From Consotaella salsifontis (GTDB lineage: Bacteria > Pseudomonadota > Alphaproteobacteria > Rhizobiales > Rhizobiaceae), in NCBI RefSeq assembly GCF_900167365.1, contig NZ_FUXL01000001.1:79507-143506 (forward strand): a stretch of DNA of 64,000 nt, written 5' to 3'. Of this stretch, positions 18,244-27,890 are shown piece after piece (the first letter of the stretch is position 1; every line of letters starts with the position of its first letter). The notes beneath the pieces are model-generated. The model worked only from the letters and a program-made list of their open reading frames with translations, did not search any database and was not told the DNA's origin. The position numbers were made by a program, and so were the translations under genes.

Positions 18244-20139
18244 ATGATTGATTTCAAACGTACCGGAAGGCTGCTGACTGCGGCGACCCTGGCCACTTCC
18301 ACAATATTGGCCGGCCCCGTCGCCACCTATGCACAGGACGCGGCGCCTGCCGTCGAGGTTCCGCCACCGCCGCCCGATGCCGGCGCCGACGGACAGAAGG
18401 AGCAAACGCAGGAGGCCGCAGCGCCGGTGCCCGAGCCCGCCGCCCCACCGCCCGCCGCAGAGGAACCCGCGCCAGCGCCCGAGCCCGCTGCGCCGCCCCC
18501 CGCCGCCGAGGAGCCTGCGCCAGCGCCTGAGGCGGCCGCGCCAGCGCCCGCCGCTGAGGAGCCAGCGCCAGCGCCTGAGCCCGCCGCGCCAGCGCCTGCT
18601 GCCGAGGAGCCCGCGCCTGAGCCGGCCGCGCCGCCGCCTGCTGCCAAGGAACCCGCGTCAGCGCCCGAGCCCAAGGCCACCGAACCGGCCGCGCCGAGCG
18701 CCGCGGAGCCCGCGGCTCCTGAAACTCCGAAGGCTGAAGAGCCTGCCGCTCCGTCCGCTGGAGAACCACAAGCGCCAGCTGAGCTCGCGGATCCCGCCAG
18801 CCCGGCGGAACCCGAAGCTGGAGCTGCCGCACCGCAGGCGCCCGCTGCAGCGCCTGGCGAGAACCGGCGCGGTGGCCCGCGAGGAGAGAAGCGCGGCCCG
18901 GCGGGGCGCGCGCCAAATCCGGCTCCGTCGGATGAGACGGCGCCCAGCGAGGCTGCGCCGGCAAACGGAGCACCCGCTGACGCCGCGCCCGCTCCAGCCG
19001 CCAGTCCGGATCAGCCGCCGGCGCCAGGCGAAGCCAACTCCGCTGAGCCTGCCCCGGCCGCAGCGCCCCCTGTCGAACAGCCGAAGCCTGTGCCGCTCGA
19101 CGTCCAGACACGGGCTGTGGACCCAAAGGCGCTCGACCAGAGCGACGCGCAGGTGCAGCAGCTGCGCCAACCCGTCGAAGTGCGCTCCGCGCGCGAACAG
19201 CAAGGCAAGCGCATCCCCCGGCCGCCGAAGGACGAGTTGCCGCCCGAGGCCAAGGTCGTCAAGCGCGTCGGTGATCGCGAGATTCTGGCGATCGTCGGCG
19301 GCGCGGTGGCTGGCGCCGCCGCCGGCGCGGCTGCATCCTATTTCGTGCGACCCGACGATGACCGGCGCCTCGCGGTCGATTCGCAGGATCATTATGTCGA
19401 GCAGCTGCCTCGCGGCCTGACGCGCGAAACAATCGTGCGCGAGAATGGTGTCCAAGTGGTCACGATCTCGAATCGCTACGGCGATATCGTTCAGCGGTCC
19501 CGCATCATGCCGGATGGGCGCGAAGTCGTCCTGTTCTATGATGACACGAACCGCCGGCGCGACTACTGGCGCGATCCGGGAGCCGAGCTGCCGCCGATCG
19601 ACGTGCAGATTCCGCGTGACCAGTACATTGTCGACACGGATCGACCGGACGAGGATCTCTACTACCGCACGATCGTTGCCCCGCCCGTCGAGACGGTGGA
19701 GCGCATCTATTCGGTCGATGAGGTGCGGCGGTCGGAGCGTATCCGCGACAAGGTGCGAAGGATCGACCTCAACACGATCAACTTCGGCTTCGGCTCGGCC
19801 GATATTTCGCAGGATCAGGTCGGCAATCTGGAAGCCCTGGCGGAAGCCATCACCAAGGTGATCAAGGATAATCCGGCAGAGACCTTCCTGATCGAGGGGC
19901 ACACCGACGCCGTGGGCAGCGACGTGGCCAACCTTGCATTGTCGGATCGACGAGCCGAATCCGTGGCGTCCGCGCTGACGGACTACTTCGAGGTGCCGCC
20001 CGAGAACCTCGTCACACAAGGCTATGGCGAGCAGTACCTGAAGGTGAACACCCAGGCAGCGAACGCCGAGAACCGGCGTGTCACGGTGCGGCGCATCACG
20101 CCGCTGGTGAAGCCTGTCGCTTCCAATCGGCCGAGATAG
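18244..20139 (+). CDS. OmpA family protein with long Pro/Ala-rich linker
   Basis: A 631-residue envelope protein. A signal peptide ends near ATYAQ (about residue 30). Residues about 35-280 are low-complexity Pro/Ala/Glu sequence, with tandem units of the form EPAAPPPAAEEPAPAP at 18430-18650. A short Gly/Ala membrane-like segment (AIVGGAVAGAAAGAAASYF) lies near residue 350. The C-terminal OmpA peptidoglycan-binding domain (about 515-620) contains FGSADIS, FLIEGHTDAVGS and NLALSDRRAESV with the Asp and Arg that grip meso-DAP. The linker probably spans the periplasm. Repeat number is likely to vary between strains. An imperfect GC inverted repeat at about 18143-18178 precedes it. Confidence 0.9.
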   Translation: MIDFKRTGRLLTAATLATSTILAGPVATYAQDAAPAVEVPPPPPDAGADGQKEQTQEAAAPVPEPAAPPPAAEEPAPAPEPAAPPPAAEEPAPAPEAAAPAPAAEEPAPAPEPAAPAPAAEEPAPEPAAPPPAAKEPASAPEPKATEPAAPSAAEPAAPETPKAEEPAAPSAGEPQAPAELADPASPAEPEAGAAAPQAPAAAPGENRRGGPRGEKRGPAGRAPNPAPSDETAPSEAAPANGAPADAAPAPAASPDQPPAPGEANSAEPAPAAAPPVEQPKPVPLDVQTRAVDPKALDQSDAQVQQLRQPVEVRSAREQQGKRIPRPPKDELPPEAKVVKRVGDREILAIVGGAVAGAAAGAAASYFVRPDDDRRLAVDSQDHYVEQLPRGLTRETIVRENGVQVVTISNRYGDIVQRSRIMPDGREVVLFYDDTNRRRDYWRDPGAELPPIDVQIPRDQYIVDTDRPDEDLYYRTIVAPPVETVERIYSVDEVRRSERIRDKVRRIDLNTINFGFGSADISQDQVGNLEALAEAITKVIKDNPAETFLIEGHTDAVGSDVANLALSDRRAESVASALTDYFEVPPENLVTQGYGEQYLKVNTQAANAENRRVTVRRITPLVKPVASNRPR

Positions 20140-20159
20140 CCAGGGCCTTACAACAACAA

Positions 20160-20193
20160 GGCGGACCGGCTTTCATAGGGAAGCCGGTCCGCC
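20160..20193. terminator. Bidirectional terminator between ompA-like and PilZ genes
   Basis: A perfect 13-bp inverted repeat (GGCGGACCGGCTT with AAGCCGGTCCGCC) around an 8-nt loop, placed between two convergent genes. The downstream side is pyrimidine-rich (CCTTCTCCTCC) rather than a pure T-run. Confidence 0.8.
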
Positions 20194-20239
20194 CCTTCTC
20201 CTCCATAAATCGTCGGACAGAGTTGTGCCTGACGCCTTG

Positions 20240-20845
20240 TCAGTCGAAACCGCGCTCCAGCGTTTCCCGTGTTTGGACAACCGAGAATTCCATCGCGAAG
20301 CCACCCTCCACGAGGCGCACCACGCGACCTTGCGTGCTGCCCAGGAAGACGCGCGAGCCCATGGTCGGGCGGATGGGCGACTGGACGGCCGCACCCGACA
20401 GCGAAAGGTCGATAATCCGAACGCGGCAGCTTCGTCCGTCCTCGAAGGTGGCGTCGACGAAGGATTGGGCTGGCTGAACGCGCTCATGGCGCCGATCTTC
20501 CGGCAGATCGAGTTCATGCCGGTTGGCAAGCCATGTCAGCTGGGCCGCCAGCTTTTCACGCTTTCGTTCCGTTGCCTTCAGAGAGACCGCGAACCCGCCC
20601 GCGAAGACGCGGAGAACCGAGCCTTCCAGCCGGCCGACATGGTCCACATAGAAGATGACGGATTCATCCTGCCGGGGCGTGACCGGCGCGCGCACGGTGG
20701 CGTCGCCCGGCGACATCGCCTCAATGCGGCAGCCGTGCTCACTGCGATCCTCAAGCATGAATCGTCCCAGAAGATCGACGCTCACCCGCTGAAACTGGCG
20801 TGGCTCGACATAGTCCGGCTGCTTGGCGATGGCAGAATGATGCAT
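20240..20845 (-). CDS. Tandem PilZ-domain protein
   Basis: A 201-residue protein with two PilZ-like units. The first begins RQFQRVSVDLLGRF and has the RxxxR arm but a degenerate second motif (AMSPGDAT). The second begins RRHERVQP and has both RxxxR and the DLSLSGAA (DxSxxG) motif needed for c-di-GMP binding. It is therefore a probable c-di-GMP receptor using its second domain. The start at 20845 has GAGG about 8 bases upstream; the frame extends further but without conserved sequence. Confidence 0.85.
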   Translation of the reverse strand: MHHSAIAKQPDYVEPRQFQRVSVDLLGRFMLEDRSEHGCRIEAMSPGDATVRAPVTPRQDESVIFYVDHVGRLEGSVLRVFAGGFAVSLKATERKREKLAAQLTWLANRHELDLPEDRRHERVQPAQSFVDATFEDGRSCRVRIIDLSLSGAAVQSPIRPTMGSRVFLGSTQGRVVRLVEGGFAMEFSVVQTRETLERGFD

Positions 20846-20991
20846 GGTGGAAGCCTCGCCTTGCGAGTCGCGTTGGGACACGAGATGGTACGAGCCTAGA
20901 GGGCCCGGGTTAAACTTCGGTAGCATTCGTTGCGTAATCGTGGGCCGACCGTAGCCTGCAAGGCGGTATTTCATGACGGAGATCGGCTTTG

Positions 20992-21753
20992 ATGCCAGAT
21001 GAACTCGACGGCCGCTCCTCGCGTCGCCATCCGCCGGCTTTGAACGTGCCGCCCGTCGTCGTCCTGCTTCTTTTGTCGTTCTTCCTCGTGGAGATCGGCA
21101 GGGCTGTTCTCGATCCTCTCCAGGACATGGTGGTCCTGGTCGACTTCTCCTTCATTCCGGGCTGCTATAGCGGCGGCAATGCCGAGCTTTGCGATCTTAG
21201 GGCGGTGGGCGCTGGCCTTTGGTCGCCGCTCACCTACGCCTTCCTGCATGGCGGCTGGGCGCATCTTTTGACCAACACCGTCTGGATGCTCGCCTTCGGA
21301 ACGCCCGTGGCGCGCCGGCTTGGCGCCGTGCGTTTCCTTGTCCTCAGCGCCCTTGGCTCCGTGGCCGGCGCTGCCGCCTTCGCGCTTTTCAATCCGCAGC
21401 TCATGGAGCCTGTCGTCGGCGCTTCCGGCGTGGTCTCGGCATTGATGGGGGCGGCCTGCCGCTTCGCGTTTCAGCGCTCTCGCGTTCGCGGCACGCAGAT
21501 CGTGGACGATGGCCCCCGGCTTGGCATAATGCAGGCGCTCTCGGACAGAACCGTTCTCTTCTTCGTCATCTTCTTCTTCGTAATCAATCTTGTCGTCGGA
21601 ACGGGCGTGGGCTCTCTGCTCGTCGGAGGAGACGCCGAGGTGGCATGGGAGGCGCATCTCGGCGGTTTCGTCTTCGGCTTCCTCACCTTCGCCCTCTTCG
21701 ATCGCCAGCCCTCTCCGCCAGGAGAAGAAGGCTTGAAGTCCGACGAAATCTGA
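20992..21753 (+). CDS. Rhomboid family intramembrane serine protease
   Basis: A 253-residue protein with about six membrane segments. The catalytic Ser lies in VVGASGVVSAL and the His in VAWEAHLGGFVFGF, the GxSG...H dyad of active rhomboids. FLHGGWAHLLTN holds the second-helix His-Asn region. The L1 loop and the first helix (PPVVVLLLLSFFLVEI) are as in bacterial homologues. A TTG one codon earlier could also start the frame; ATG at 20992 with GGAG about 10 bases upstream is preferred. The substrate is unknown. Confidence 0.9.
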   Translation: MPDELDGRSSRRHPPALNVPPVVVLLLLSFFLVEIGRAVLDPLQDMVVLVDFSFIPGCYSGGNAELCDLRAVGAGLWSPLTYAFLHGGWAHLLTNTVWMLAFGTPVARRLGAVRFLVLSALGSVAGAAAFALFNPQLMEPVVGASGVVSALMGAACRFAFQRSRVRGTQIVDDGPRLGIMQALSDRTVLFFVIFFFVINLVVGTGVGSLLVGGDAEVAWEAHLGGFVFGFLTFALFDRQPSPPGEEGLKSDEI

Positions 21754-21801
21754 CACACGTTGCTTGGTGATTAGGGAGCGCATTACGCGAGGGAGACACG
21801 G

Positions 21802-22233
21802 ATGACGGTCAAGCACATCCTGGAGCGCAAGGGCAGGGACGTCGTGACGATGCAGCCCACCGCGACTTTGGCCGAGGCAGCTCAGCTTTTGGCGCAGAAG
21901 CGCATCGGCGCGGTGGTGCTGTTGGATGGTGACGGCAAGGTCAATGGCATCCTTTCCGAGCGCGACATCGTTCGCCTGATCGGAACCAAGGGCATCTCTG
22001 CCCTGGAGGAGCCCGTCTCCAAGGTGATGACGCTGAAGGTCGTCACTTGCCCTGAGAATACCACCGTCATCGAGGCGATGGAGATCATGACGGAACGCCG
22101 CTTCCGCCATCTTCCGGTGATCGAGGAGGGCAAACTGGTCGGTCTGGTCTCGATCGGCGATATCGTTGCCGAGCGCATCGCTCGCGCCGAGCAGGAGGCG
22201 GAGGACATCCGCAACTACATCGCCACGAGCTAA
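21802..22233 (+). CDS. CBS-domain pair protein
   Basis: A 143-residue stand-alone Bateman module. CBS1 has AQKRIGAVVLLDGDGKVNGI and SERDIVR; CBS2 has ITIxAMEIM-like TVIEAMEIMTERRFRHLPV and VSIGDIVAERI. Such proteins bind adenine nucleotides and regulate partners. It follows the rhomboid gene by 48 bases on the same strand. Confidence 0.9.
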   Translation: MTVKHILERKGRDVVTMQPTATLAEAAQLLAQKRIGAVVLLDGDGKVNGILSERDIVRLIGTKGISALEEPVSKVMTLKVVTCPENTTVIEAMEIMTERRFRHLPVIEEGKLVGLVSIGDIVAERIARAEQEAEDIRNYIATS

Positions 22234-22267
22234 TCAAAGCGCTTGATGACAGAGCGCGCCGGACGAG

Positions 22268-22672
22268 TCAGTCGCCGGCGCGGCTCTCTGTTGTGGTGAG
22301 CACCGGAGCTCCGTCTCGCCATTCCACGGTGCGATAAAAGCAGGTCGTGCGTCGCGTGTGGCAGGTGTCTTCAGGGCGCGCAACCTCCACCTTCAGCCAA
22401 ACGGCATCCTGGTCGCAGTCAACGCGGACCTCCTTGACGGTCTGAAGCGCGCCCGAGGTTTCGCCTTTCCTCCAAAGCGCTTGGCGCGAGCGGCTGAAGT
22501 AGTGCGCAACGCCCGTTTGCAGCGTCAGGTCCAACGCCTCTCGATTCATGTGTGCGACCATGAGAAGCCCCCCGCTGTTGACGTCGGTGACGACGGCGGT
22601 GATGAGCCCCTTGTCGTCGAAACGGGGAGAAAGGGTCCGCCCTTCTTCAAGCTCGAGATTGCCCGTGGCCAT
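22268..22672 (-). CDS. hisI: Phosphoribosyl-AMP cyclohydrolase
   Basis: A 134-residue enzyme that opens the purine ring of phosphoribosyl-AMP in histidine synthesis. It shows [13 protein letters not shown], the [17 protein letters not shown] core, [12 protein letters not shown] (Mg2+ Asp residues and zinc Cys) and [12 protein letters not shown] (zinc Cys). It is the monofunctional form without the HisE domain. The start lies 8 bases after the folE stop; the frame upstream runs through folE and is not real. Confidence 0.95.
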   Translation of the reverse strand: MATGNLELEEGRTLSPRFDDKGLITAVVTDVNSGGLLMVAHMNREALDLTLQTGVAHYFSRSRQALWRKGETSGALQTVKEVRVDCDQDAVWLKVEVARPEDTCHTRRTTCFYRTVEWRDGAPVLTTTESRAGD

Positions 22673-22680
22673 CGTGTCGC

Positions 22681-23289
22681 TCACCGCGTCCCGAGCATGC
22701 CAAGAAAGCGCGCCTGCTCGTCCTTGTCCTCGAAGGCCCCGCGAAAGACGGTGGTGATGGTCTTCGCGCCCTTGGTCCGCACGCCGCGCATCGACATGCA
22801 CATATGCTCGGCCTCGATCACCACGGCGACGCCCTTTGGCGCGAGCACTTCCTCGATGGCGGAGGCGACTTGCGCGGTCAAAGCTTCCTGGGTTTGGAGT
22901 CGCCGGCCGAAGACCTCGATGCAGCGCGCGATTTTGGAAAGCCCGACCACCCGCCCAGCGGGCCGATAGCCGACATGGGCACGCCCGATGATGGGCACCA
23001 TGTGATGCTCGCAGTGGGAGAAGAAGTCGATGTCGCGCACCAGGACGATGTCGTCGTAGCCCGCGACCTCCTCGAAGGTGCGCCCGAGAATGTCGGCCGG
23101 GTCCTGCCGATAACCGCCGAAAAGCTCTTCGTAGGCGCGCACGACACGGGCCGGCGTCTCCAGAAGCCCCTCTCGCGAGGGATCGTCACCGGCCCAGCGG
23201 ATAAGGGTCGCGACGGCGGCCTCGGCCTCCTCGCGGCTCGGTCGCGCGGTCTCCGCGGCATTGGGGAAACGTTCGACGATGGCGTTCAT
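22681..23289 (-). CDS. folE: GTP cyclohydrolase I
   Basis: A 202-residue enzyme that converts GTP to dihydroneopterin triphosphate at the head of folate and pterin synthesis. [38 protein letters not shown] (zinc Cys and His) and [19 protein letters not shown] (second zinc Cys) are diagnostic. The start MNAIVERFP at 23289 is chosen because upstream sequence is not conserved; the ribosome site there is weak. It forms a two-gene unit with hisI. Confidence 0.96.
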   Translation of the reverse strand: MNAIVERFPNAAETARPSREEAEAAVATLIRWAGDDPSREGLLETPARVVRAYEELFGGYRQDPADILGRTFEEVAGYDDIVLVRDIDFFSHCEHHMVPIIGRAHVGYRPAGRVVGLSKIARCIEVFGRRLQTQEALTAQVASAIEEVLAPKGVAVVIEAEHMCMSMRGVRTKGAKTITTVFRGAFEDKDEQARFLGMLGTR

Positions 23290-23518
23290 GCCGCTGTTCT
23301 TTCTCTGTTCAAGCGACTGCGGGTCGGTCTGTGGCGGCCTGTCGGCTGTCCGGCATGGGATTGTGCCGCCAGGCAGGCTGGGCATTGCGGGAGAGGCGGA
23401 GACGTGGTGCGATTGTCTGCCCTGCCAACTGCGCCTTTCGACAGCGCATCCGCGCGCTTATATAGAACACGGCAACCGCCATTTGAAGTTCGCATCAATA
23501 GCAGGAGAGCGGGCAACC

Positions 23519-23971
23519 ATGATCGATGACGTCTATAACGCCCGTATCCTTGAGCTTGCGGGAAATATTCCGCGCATCGGCCGTCTCGATGATGCCGATG
23601 CCTCGGCAACCGCCCACTCCAAGCTTTGCGGCTCGACCGTCACCATCTACCTGAAGCTCAAGGACGGGGTCGTGTCGGATTTCGCCCATGAGGTGAAGGC
23701 CTGCGCGCTGGGGCAGGCTTCCTCTTCGGTCATGGCTCGCGTCATCATCGGAGCGACTCCTGAGGAATTGCGAGCGGTGCGCGGTGAAATGCTGCGCATG
23801 CTGAAGGAAAACGGTGCGCCACCGACGGGGCGTTTCGAGGACCTGAAATACCTTGAGCCGGTCCGTGATTATAAGGCCCGGCACGCCTCCACGATGCTGA
23901 CCTTTGATGCGGTCGTTGAGGCCTTGGACAAAATCGCCGCCGCGGACCAGCCGGCAAGCGCCATCGCCTGA
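23519..23971 (+). CDS. Fe-S cluster assembly scaffold, NifU_N/IscU-like
   Basis: A 150-residue IscU-like protein starting after AGGAGA at 23503. YNARILELAGNIPRIGRL opens the fold, with Cys in SKLCGSTVT and VKACALGQASSSV. The third ligand Cys expected after the 'EPVRDYxARHxS' region is absent: the sequence there is KARHASTMLTFDAV. This two-Cys variant appears to be the usual alphaproteobacterial form, so function in Fe-S assembly is likely but the cluster site differs from IscU. The next gene starts 3 bases after the stop. Confidence 0.85.
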   Translation: MIDDVYNARILELAGNIPRIGRLDDADASATAHSKLCGSTVTIYLKLKDGVVSDFAHEVKACALGQASSSVMARVIIGATPEELRAVRGEMLRMLKENGAPPTGRFEDLKYLEPVRDYKARHASTMLTFDAVVEALDKIAAADQPASAIA

Positions 23972-23973
23972 TC

Positions 23974-24315
23974 ATGGGTCGCTGCGGTCATTCTCATGGA
24001 GATGAACGGGACCGCAAAGCGAGCTCGCGCCGTGGCGCAACGCGCAACTACGATGGGCCGTGGCCGAGGACGCCGGGCCGCCTTCTCGGCATCGGGTTCA
24101 TTCGGCTGTACCAGTTGACCTTGTCCGGCTTCGTTGGCGGGCATTGCCGCCATATTCCGACCTGCTCGGAATATGGCTTCGAGGCGATCGCGCGCCATGG
24201 TCTCCTCGCCGGGGGATGGCTGACCGCAAAGCGCGTCGCCCGCTGCAACCCGTTCGGGACGGCGGGGCTCGATCCGGTGCCGACGGAGTTGCCGGCGAGA
24301 GCGAAAGAGAAGTAG
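23974..24315 (+). CDS. yidD: Membrane protein insertion efficiency factor YidD
   Basis: A 113-residue protein. The core IGFIRLYQLTLSGFVGGHCR, PTCSEYGFEAIARHG and CNPFGTAGLDPVP is the YidD (DUF37) family, with its conserved Cys residues and amphipathic helix at the inner membrane near YidC. The first about 35 residues are a hydrophilic extension. It directly follows the Fe-S scaffold gene. Confidence 0.93.
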   Translation: MGRCGHSHGDERDRKASSRRGATRNYDGPWPRTPGRLLGIGFIRLYQLTLSGFVGGHCRHIPTCSEYGFEAIARHGLLAGGWLTAKRVARCNPFGTAGLDPVPTELPARAKEK

Positions 24316-24460
24316 CGCCGCTGCGACCGCTGCCGCGCCGGAGGTCAGCCTCGCTCCGGGCTGAAGTTTACATTGCCGAACCGCGCCGGTAAGACGCGCT
24401 CGCGTGCGAAGCACCCCTTGAGCCACCCGCGATCGTTGGCGGGACTGGATGGAGAGACTG

Positions 24461-26440
24461 ATGTCCCAAGCTGTCGAACTGATTTTCCCTGATCAATCCA
24501 CTCGCTCATACGACGCCGCCACGACCGGGCGTGAGGTCGCTGAATCGATTTCCAAGTCGTTGGCCAAGAAGGCCGTCGCCTATGCTCTCGATGGGCAGCT
24601 GCGCGACCTCACCGATCCGCTCGGCCAGGCTGGCAAGATCGAGATCGTCACTCGCGACGATCCGCGTGCTCTGGAACTGATCCGCCACGATGCGGCGCAC
24701 GTGATGGCCGAGGCGGTCCAGGAGTTGTGGCCGGGAACGCAGGTGACGATCGGCCCGGTGATCGAGAACGGCTTCTATTACGACTTCGCGCGCGAAACGC
24801 CTTTCACGCCCGATGATCTTCCGGTGATCGAAAAGAAGATGGCCGAGATCATCCGCCGCAATGCGCCCTTCACCAAGGAGGTGTGGCCGCGCCAGAAGGC
24901 GAAGGACGTCTTTGCCGAGAAGGGCGAAGGCTTCAAGGTCGAGCTGGTGGACGCGATCCCCGAGGATCAGGACGTCAAGATCTATCGCCAGGGCGAGTGG
25001 TTCGACCTCTGCCGCGGACCGCACATGGATGCGACGGGCCGCATCGGCGACGCCTTTAAGCTGATGAAGGTGGCGGGTGCCTATTGGCGCGGCGATTCGG
25101 ATCGGCCGATGCTGACCCGCATCTACGGCACGGCATGGGCCAATCAGGAGCAGCTCAAGGCCTACCTCACCATGCTCGAGGAGGCCGAGAAGCGCGACCA
25201 TCGCCGCCTGGGCCGCGAGATGGACCTCTTCCATTTCCAGGAGGAGGGGCCCGGCGTGGTGTTCTGGCACGCCAAGGGCTGGAAGATGTTCCAGACCCTT
25301 CTCGCCTACATGCGCCGGCGCATCGAAGACGATTACGACGAGGTCAACGCACCGCAGGTTCTCGACAATGCGCTTTGGAAGACCTCGGGCCATTGGGGCT
25401 GGTATCGCGAGAACATGTTCGCGGTGACATGCGCCGACGAAGAGGCGGAGGATCACCGCGTCTTCGCCCTGAAGCCGATGAACTGCCCCGGCCATGTTCA
25501 GATCTTCAAGCACGGTCTGAAGTCCTATCGCGAGCTTCCGATTCGACTGGCGGAATTCGGTGCGGTGCATCGTTACGAGCCGTCCGGCGCCCTGCATGGG
25601 CTGATGCGTGTTCGCGGCTTCACGCAGGACGACGCGCACATCTTCTGCACCGAGGACCAGCTGGAAGCCGAGATCCTGAAGATCAACGACCTCATGATGT
25701 CGGTCTACAAGGACTTCGGCTTCAACGAGGTCGTGGTGAAGCTCGCCACTCGCCCGGAAAAGCGCGTCGGCACCGACGAGATGTGGGATCACGCGGAAGA
25801 CATCCTGAAGCGCGCGCTCGACCGGATGGCGCGTGAGGATAGCCGCATCAAGACCGGCATCAACGAAGGCGAGGGCACCTTCTACGGTCCGAAGTTCGAA
25901 TACACCTTGAAGGACGCCATCGGCCGCGAATGGCAGTGCGGCACGACGCAGGTCGACTTCAACCTGCCGGAGCGTTTCGGCGCTTTCTATATCGACAAGG
26001 ATTCGGAGAAGAAGCAGCCGGTGATGATCCACCGCGCGATTGTCGGCTCGCTCGAGCGTTTTCTCGGCATCCTGATCGAGAGCCACGCCGGGCATTTCCC
26101 GCTCTGGTTCGCCCCGGTCCAGGCGGTCGTGGCGACCATCACCTCGGACGCCGATGATTATGCCCTGGAGGTCGCCTCGGCGATGAAGGCGCATGGGCTG
26201 CGGGTCGAGACGGATCTTCGCAACGAGAAGATCAACTACAAGATCCGCGAGCACTCGCTGGCCAAGGTCCCGGTCATCCTGGTCTGCGGCAAGCGCGAGG
26301 CCGAAGAGCGCACCGTCAACATCCGCCGGCTCGGCCAGCGCGATCAGAGCTCGGCGAGCCTCGACGATGCGCTGGCAAGTCTCGTCGCCGAGGCGGTGCC
26401 GCCGGATGTTGCCCGCGAAGAGGCGACTTCGGTCGCCTGA
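24461..26440 (+). CDS. thrS: Threonyl-tRNA synthetase
   Basis: A 659-residue class II synthetase. The TGS domain spans about 1-60, the editing domain follows ([18 protein letters not shown] with the HxxxH; later [12 protein letters not shown] with Cys/His), then the catalytic core with motif 2 ([20 protein letters not shown]) and motif 3 ([14 protein letters not shown]), and the C-terminal anticodon-binding domain from about 560. The start at 24461 is preceded by GGAGAG; an ATG 12 bases earlier overlaps that site. Confidence 0.98.
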   Translation: MSQAVELIFPDQSTRSYDAATTGREVAESISKSLAKKAVAYALDGQLRDLTDPLGQAGKIEIVTRDDPRALELIRHDAAHVMAEAVQELWPGTQVTIGPVIENGFYYDFARETPFTPDDLPVIEKKMAEIIRRNAPFTKEVWPRQKAKDVFAEKGEGFKVELVDAIPEDQDVKIYRQGEWFDLCRGPHMDATGRIGDAFKLMKVAGAYWRGDSDRPMLTRIYGTAWANQEQLKAYLTMLEEAEKRDHRRLGREMDLFHFQEEGPGVVFWHAKGWKMFQTLLAYMRRRIEDDYDEVNAPQVLDNALWKTSGHWGWYRENMFAVTCADEEAEDHRVFALKPMNCPGHVQIFKHGLKSYRELPIRLAEFGAVHRYEPSGALHGLMRVRGFTQDDAHIFCTEDQLEAEILKINDLMMSVYKDFGFNEVVVKLATRPEKRVGTDEMWDHAEDILKRALDRMAREDSRIKTGINEGEGTFYGPKFEYTLKDAIGREWQCGTTQVDFNLPERFGAFYIDKDSEKKQPVMIHRAIVGSLERFLGILIESHAGHFPLWFAPVQAVVATITSDADDYALEVASAMKAHGLRVETDLRNEKINYKIREHSLAKVPVILVCGKREAEERTVNIRRLGQRDQSSASLDDALASLVAEAVPPDVAREEATSVA

Positions 26441-26479
26441 CGGCAGCGTCAGAACGCTCGAAAACGGCTCCGGCGGCGC

Positions 26480-27646
26480 TTAGTCGCCTGAGCCCTCCTC
26501 GGCGCCTGGTGCGCCGAGCGCGTCGCTCGTCATGACTTCCACGTCGGTATTGGCGCTGGAGACGACCTCGAATTCGCGCTGATAGACGTGATCCTTGTTG
26601 CGGGCGACGACCACATAGTCGCCTTCGGCCAGGATCATTGAGGGAAAGGCGCCGACGCTCTCGCGAATGACGTCTCCGGACGGTGTGGAAACCGACCAGG
26701 CGGTATCGGCGATCGCCTCGCCGCCCTCTTCGCGAACCAATTTGAACGTCAGTTGCGCGGCATGGTGCTCGACGGTCGCCTCGGTCAGCTTGCCGGCCTC
26801 GACGCGGATGTCGGCGCGGACGACGGCGTTGTCGCTGCCATAGTGCGAGACGACTTGATACGTGCCGGCGTTGAGCCGCAGCGTCTGGCCCGGAGTGACG
26901 CCGGTGGCGATCATTTGGCGGTCGCGTTCGTTGGCCGCGGCCGTATAGACGTCGAAAAGAAGCTTGTCAGCTGGAACGGGCTCATGATCGGCAAGCACGG
27001 CGTTGAGCTTCAGCCCGCCGCATTCCAGCACCACCAGTTCCCGCGTCCGAAGTCCGGTAAAATTGATGCGCTTGGTGATTCCCGCCCGGCCATAGGCCGC
27101 GTGCAGAATGTACGATCCGGGCGCAACGTCCAGCGTCACCGCGCCGCCGGTCGCCGTCGCCACCAGCGGGAGTTTGCCGTCGGAGCCGGGGATCGGCGAG
27201 AACAGCCGCCAGACAACGCCGCTCGGTACGGCTTGGCCGTCCTCCACGAGACGGGCCTCCAACGCCAGGGCCCTGCGAGGCTGTTCCAGGAGCTGCGGCA
27301 CCGGCTGCGGCGCATAGGCCGGCAGGCCAGGCACGGTGATGTTCGGAACAGGGATCTTCCCGAAACCTTCGGGCAGCGCGATGGGGTTCAGCGTCTTGAG
27401 CGGTCCTGTCCGGGGCACGCCGACCGCATCCGGCGTCGGCACGAGACCGCCGCCGGGAATGGCGGAGGGTGAGGCATAGGCGCCACTCGGGTGGTCCTCG
27501 AATCCCCGCAGGCTCCGATCGAGGAACGAGGGGATCGGGGCGGATTGAGCCATCGCGGAACAAACGCCGCCCGCCAAAAGGAGCGTCGCAGCCGACGACA
27601 AACAAACGAGTCTGCGCACGTCTTCCCTTTCTCGCGACATTCCCAT
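26480..27646 (-). CDS. Hypothetical secreted protein with repeated beta-sandwich-like segments
   Basis: A 388-residue protein with an N-terminal signal peptide (hydrophobic SSAATLLLAGGVCSAMAQ). A Pro/Gly-rich stretch (about 40-110) follows, then segments that each resemble a carboxypeptidase-regulatory-like beta sandwich: DVAPGSYILHAAYGRAG, LNAGTYQVVSHYGS and LAEGDYVVVARNKDH. Similar secreted proteins are annotated as hypothetical in Hyphomicrobiales. No catalytic motif is visible; an envelope role is inferred. It converges on thrS with a 39-base gap. Confidence 0.75.
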   Translation of the reverse strand: MGMSREREDVRRLVCLSSAATLLLAGGVCSAMAQSAPIPSFLDRSLRGFEDHPSGAYASPSAIPGGGLVPTPDAVGVPRTGPLKTLNPIALPEGFGKIPVPNITVPGLPAYAPQPVPQLLEQPRRALALEARLVEDGQAVPSGVVWRLFSPIPGSDGKLPLVATATGGAVTLDVAPGSYILHAAYGRAGITKRINFTGLRTRELVVLECGGLKLNAVLADHEPVPADKLLFDVYTAAANERDRQMIATGVTPGQTLRLNAGTYQVVSHYGSDNAVVRADIRVEAGKLTEATVEHHAAQLTFKLVREEGGEAIADTAWSVSTPSGDVIRESVGAFPSMILAEGDYVVVARNKDHVYQREFEVVSSANTDVEVMTSDALGAPGAEEGSGD

Positions 27647-27890
27647 GGCGCCGTTTCATCGCAACTCGGCGACGAATTCAAGGCAGCATCGCCGCTGTAT
27701 GCTGGAACCGGTGGAACGGGACCGCCCTTGCGGCTAAGAGACAGTCGCTGGATTCCGTCCATGAGATGCTGATCAAGCGCGTCGGAAATTATCGATTCGA
27801 TCGGCAAGGCTTCTACGTATCGTGGCGGCGCATTGTCCGGATACCCCTTGGCGGCAATGCAGTCGCCTGTGAGACAGGAAGGATTGTCCC

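Noticed and set aside
18658-20019. 453-codon minus-strand frame opposite the OmpA-family gene
   Set aside because: It mirrors the repeat and OmpA regions and contains only low-complexity Arg/Gly/Leu sequence.
24506-26254. 582-codon minus-strand frame opposite thrS
   Set aside because: Antisense shadow of an unambiguous threonyl-tRNA synthetase; no motif of its own.
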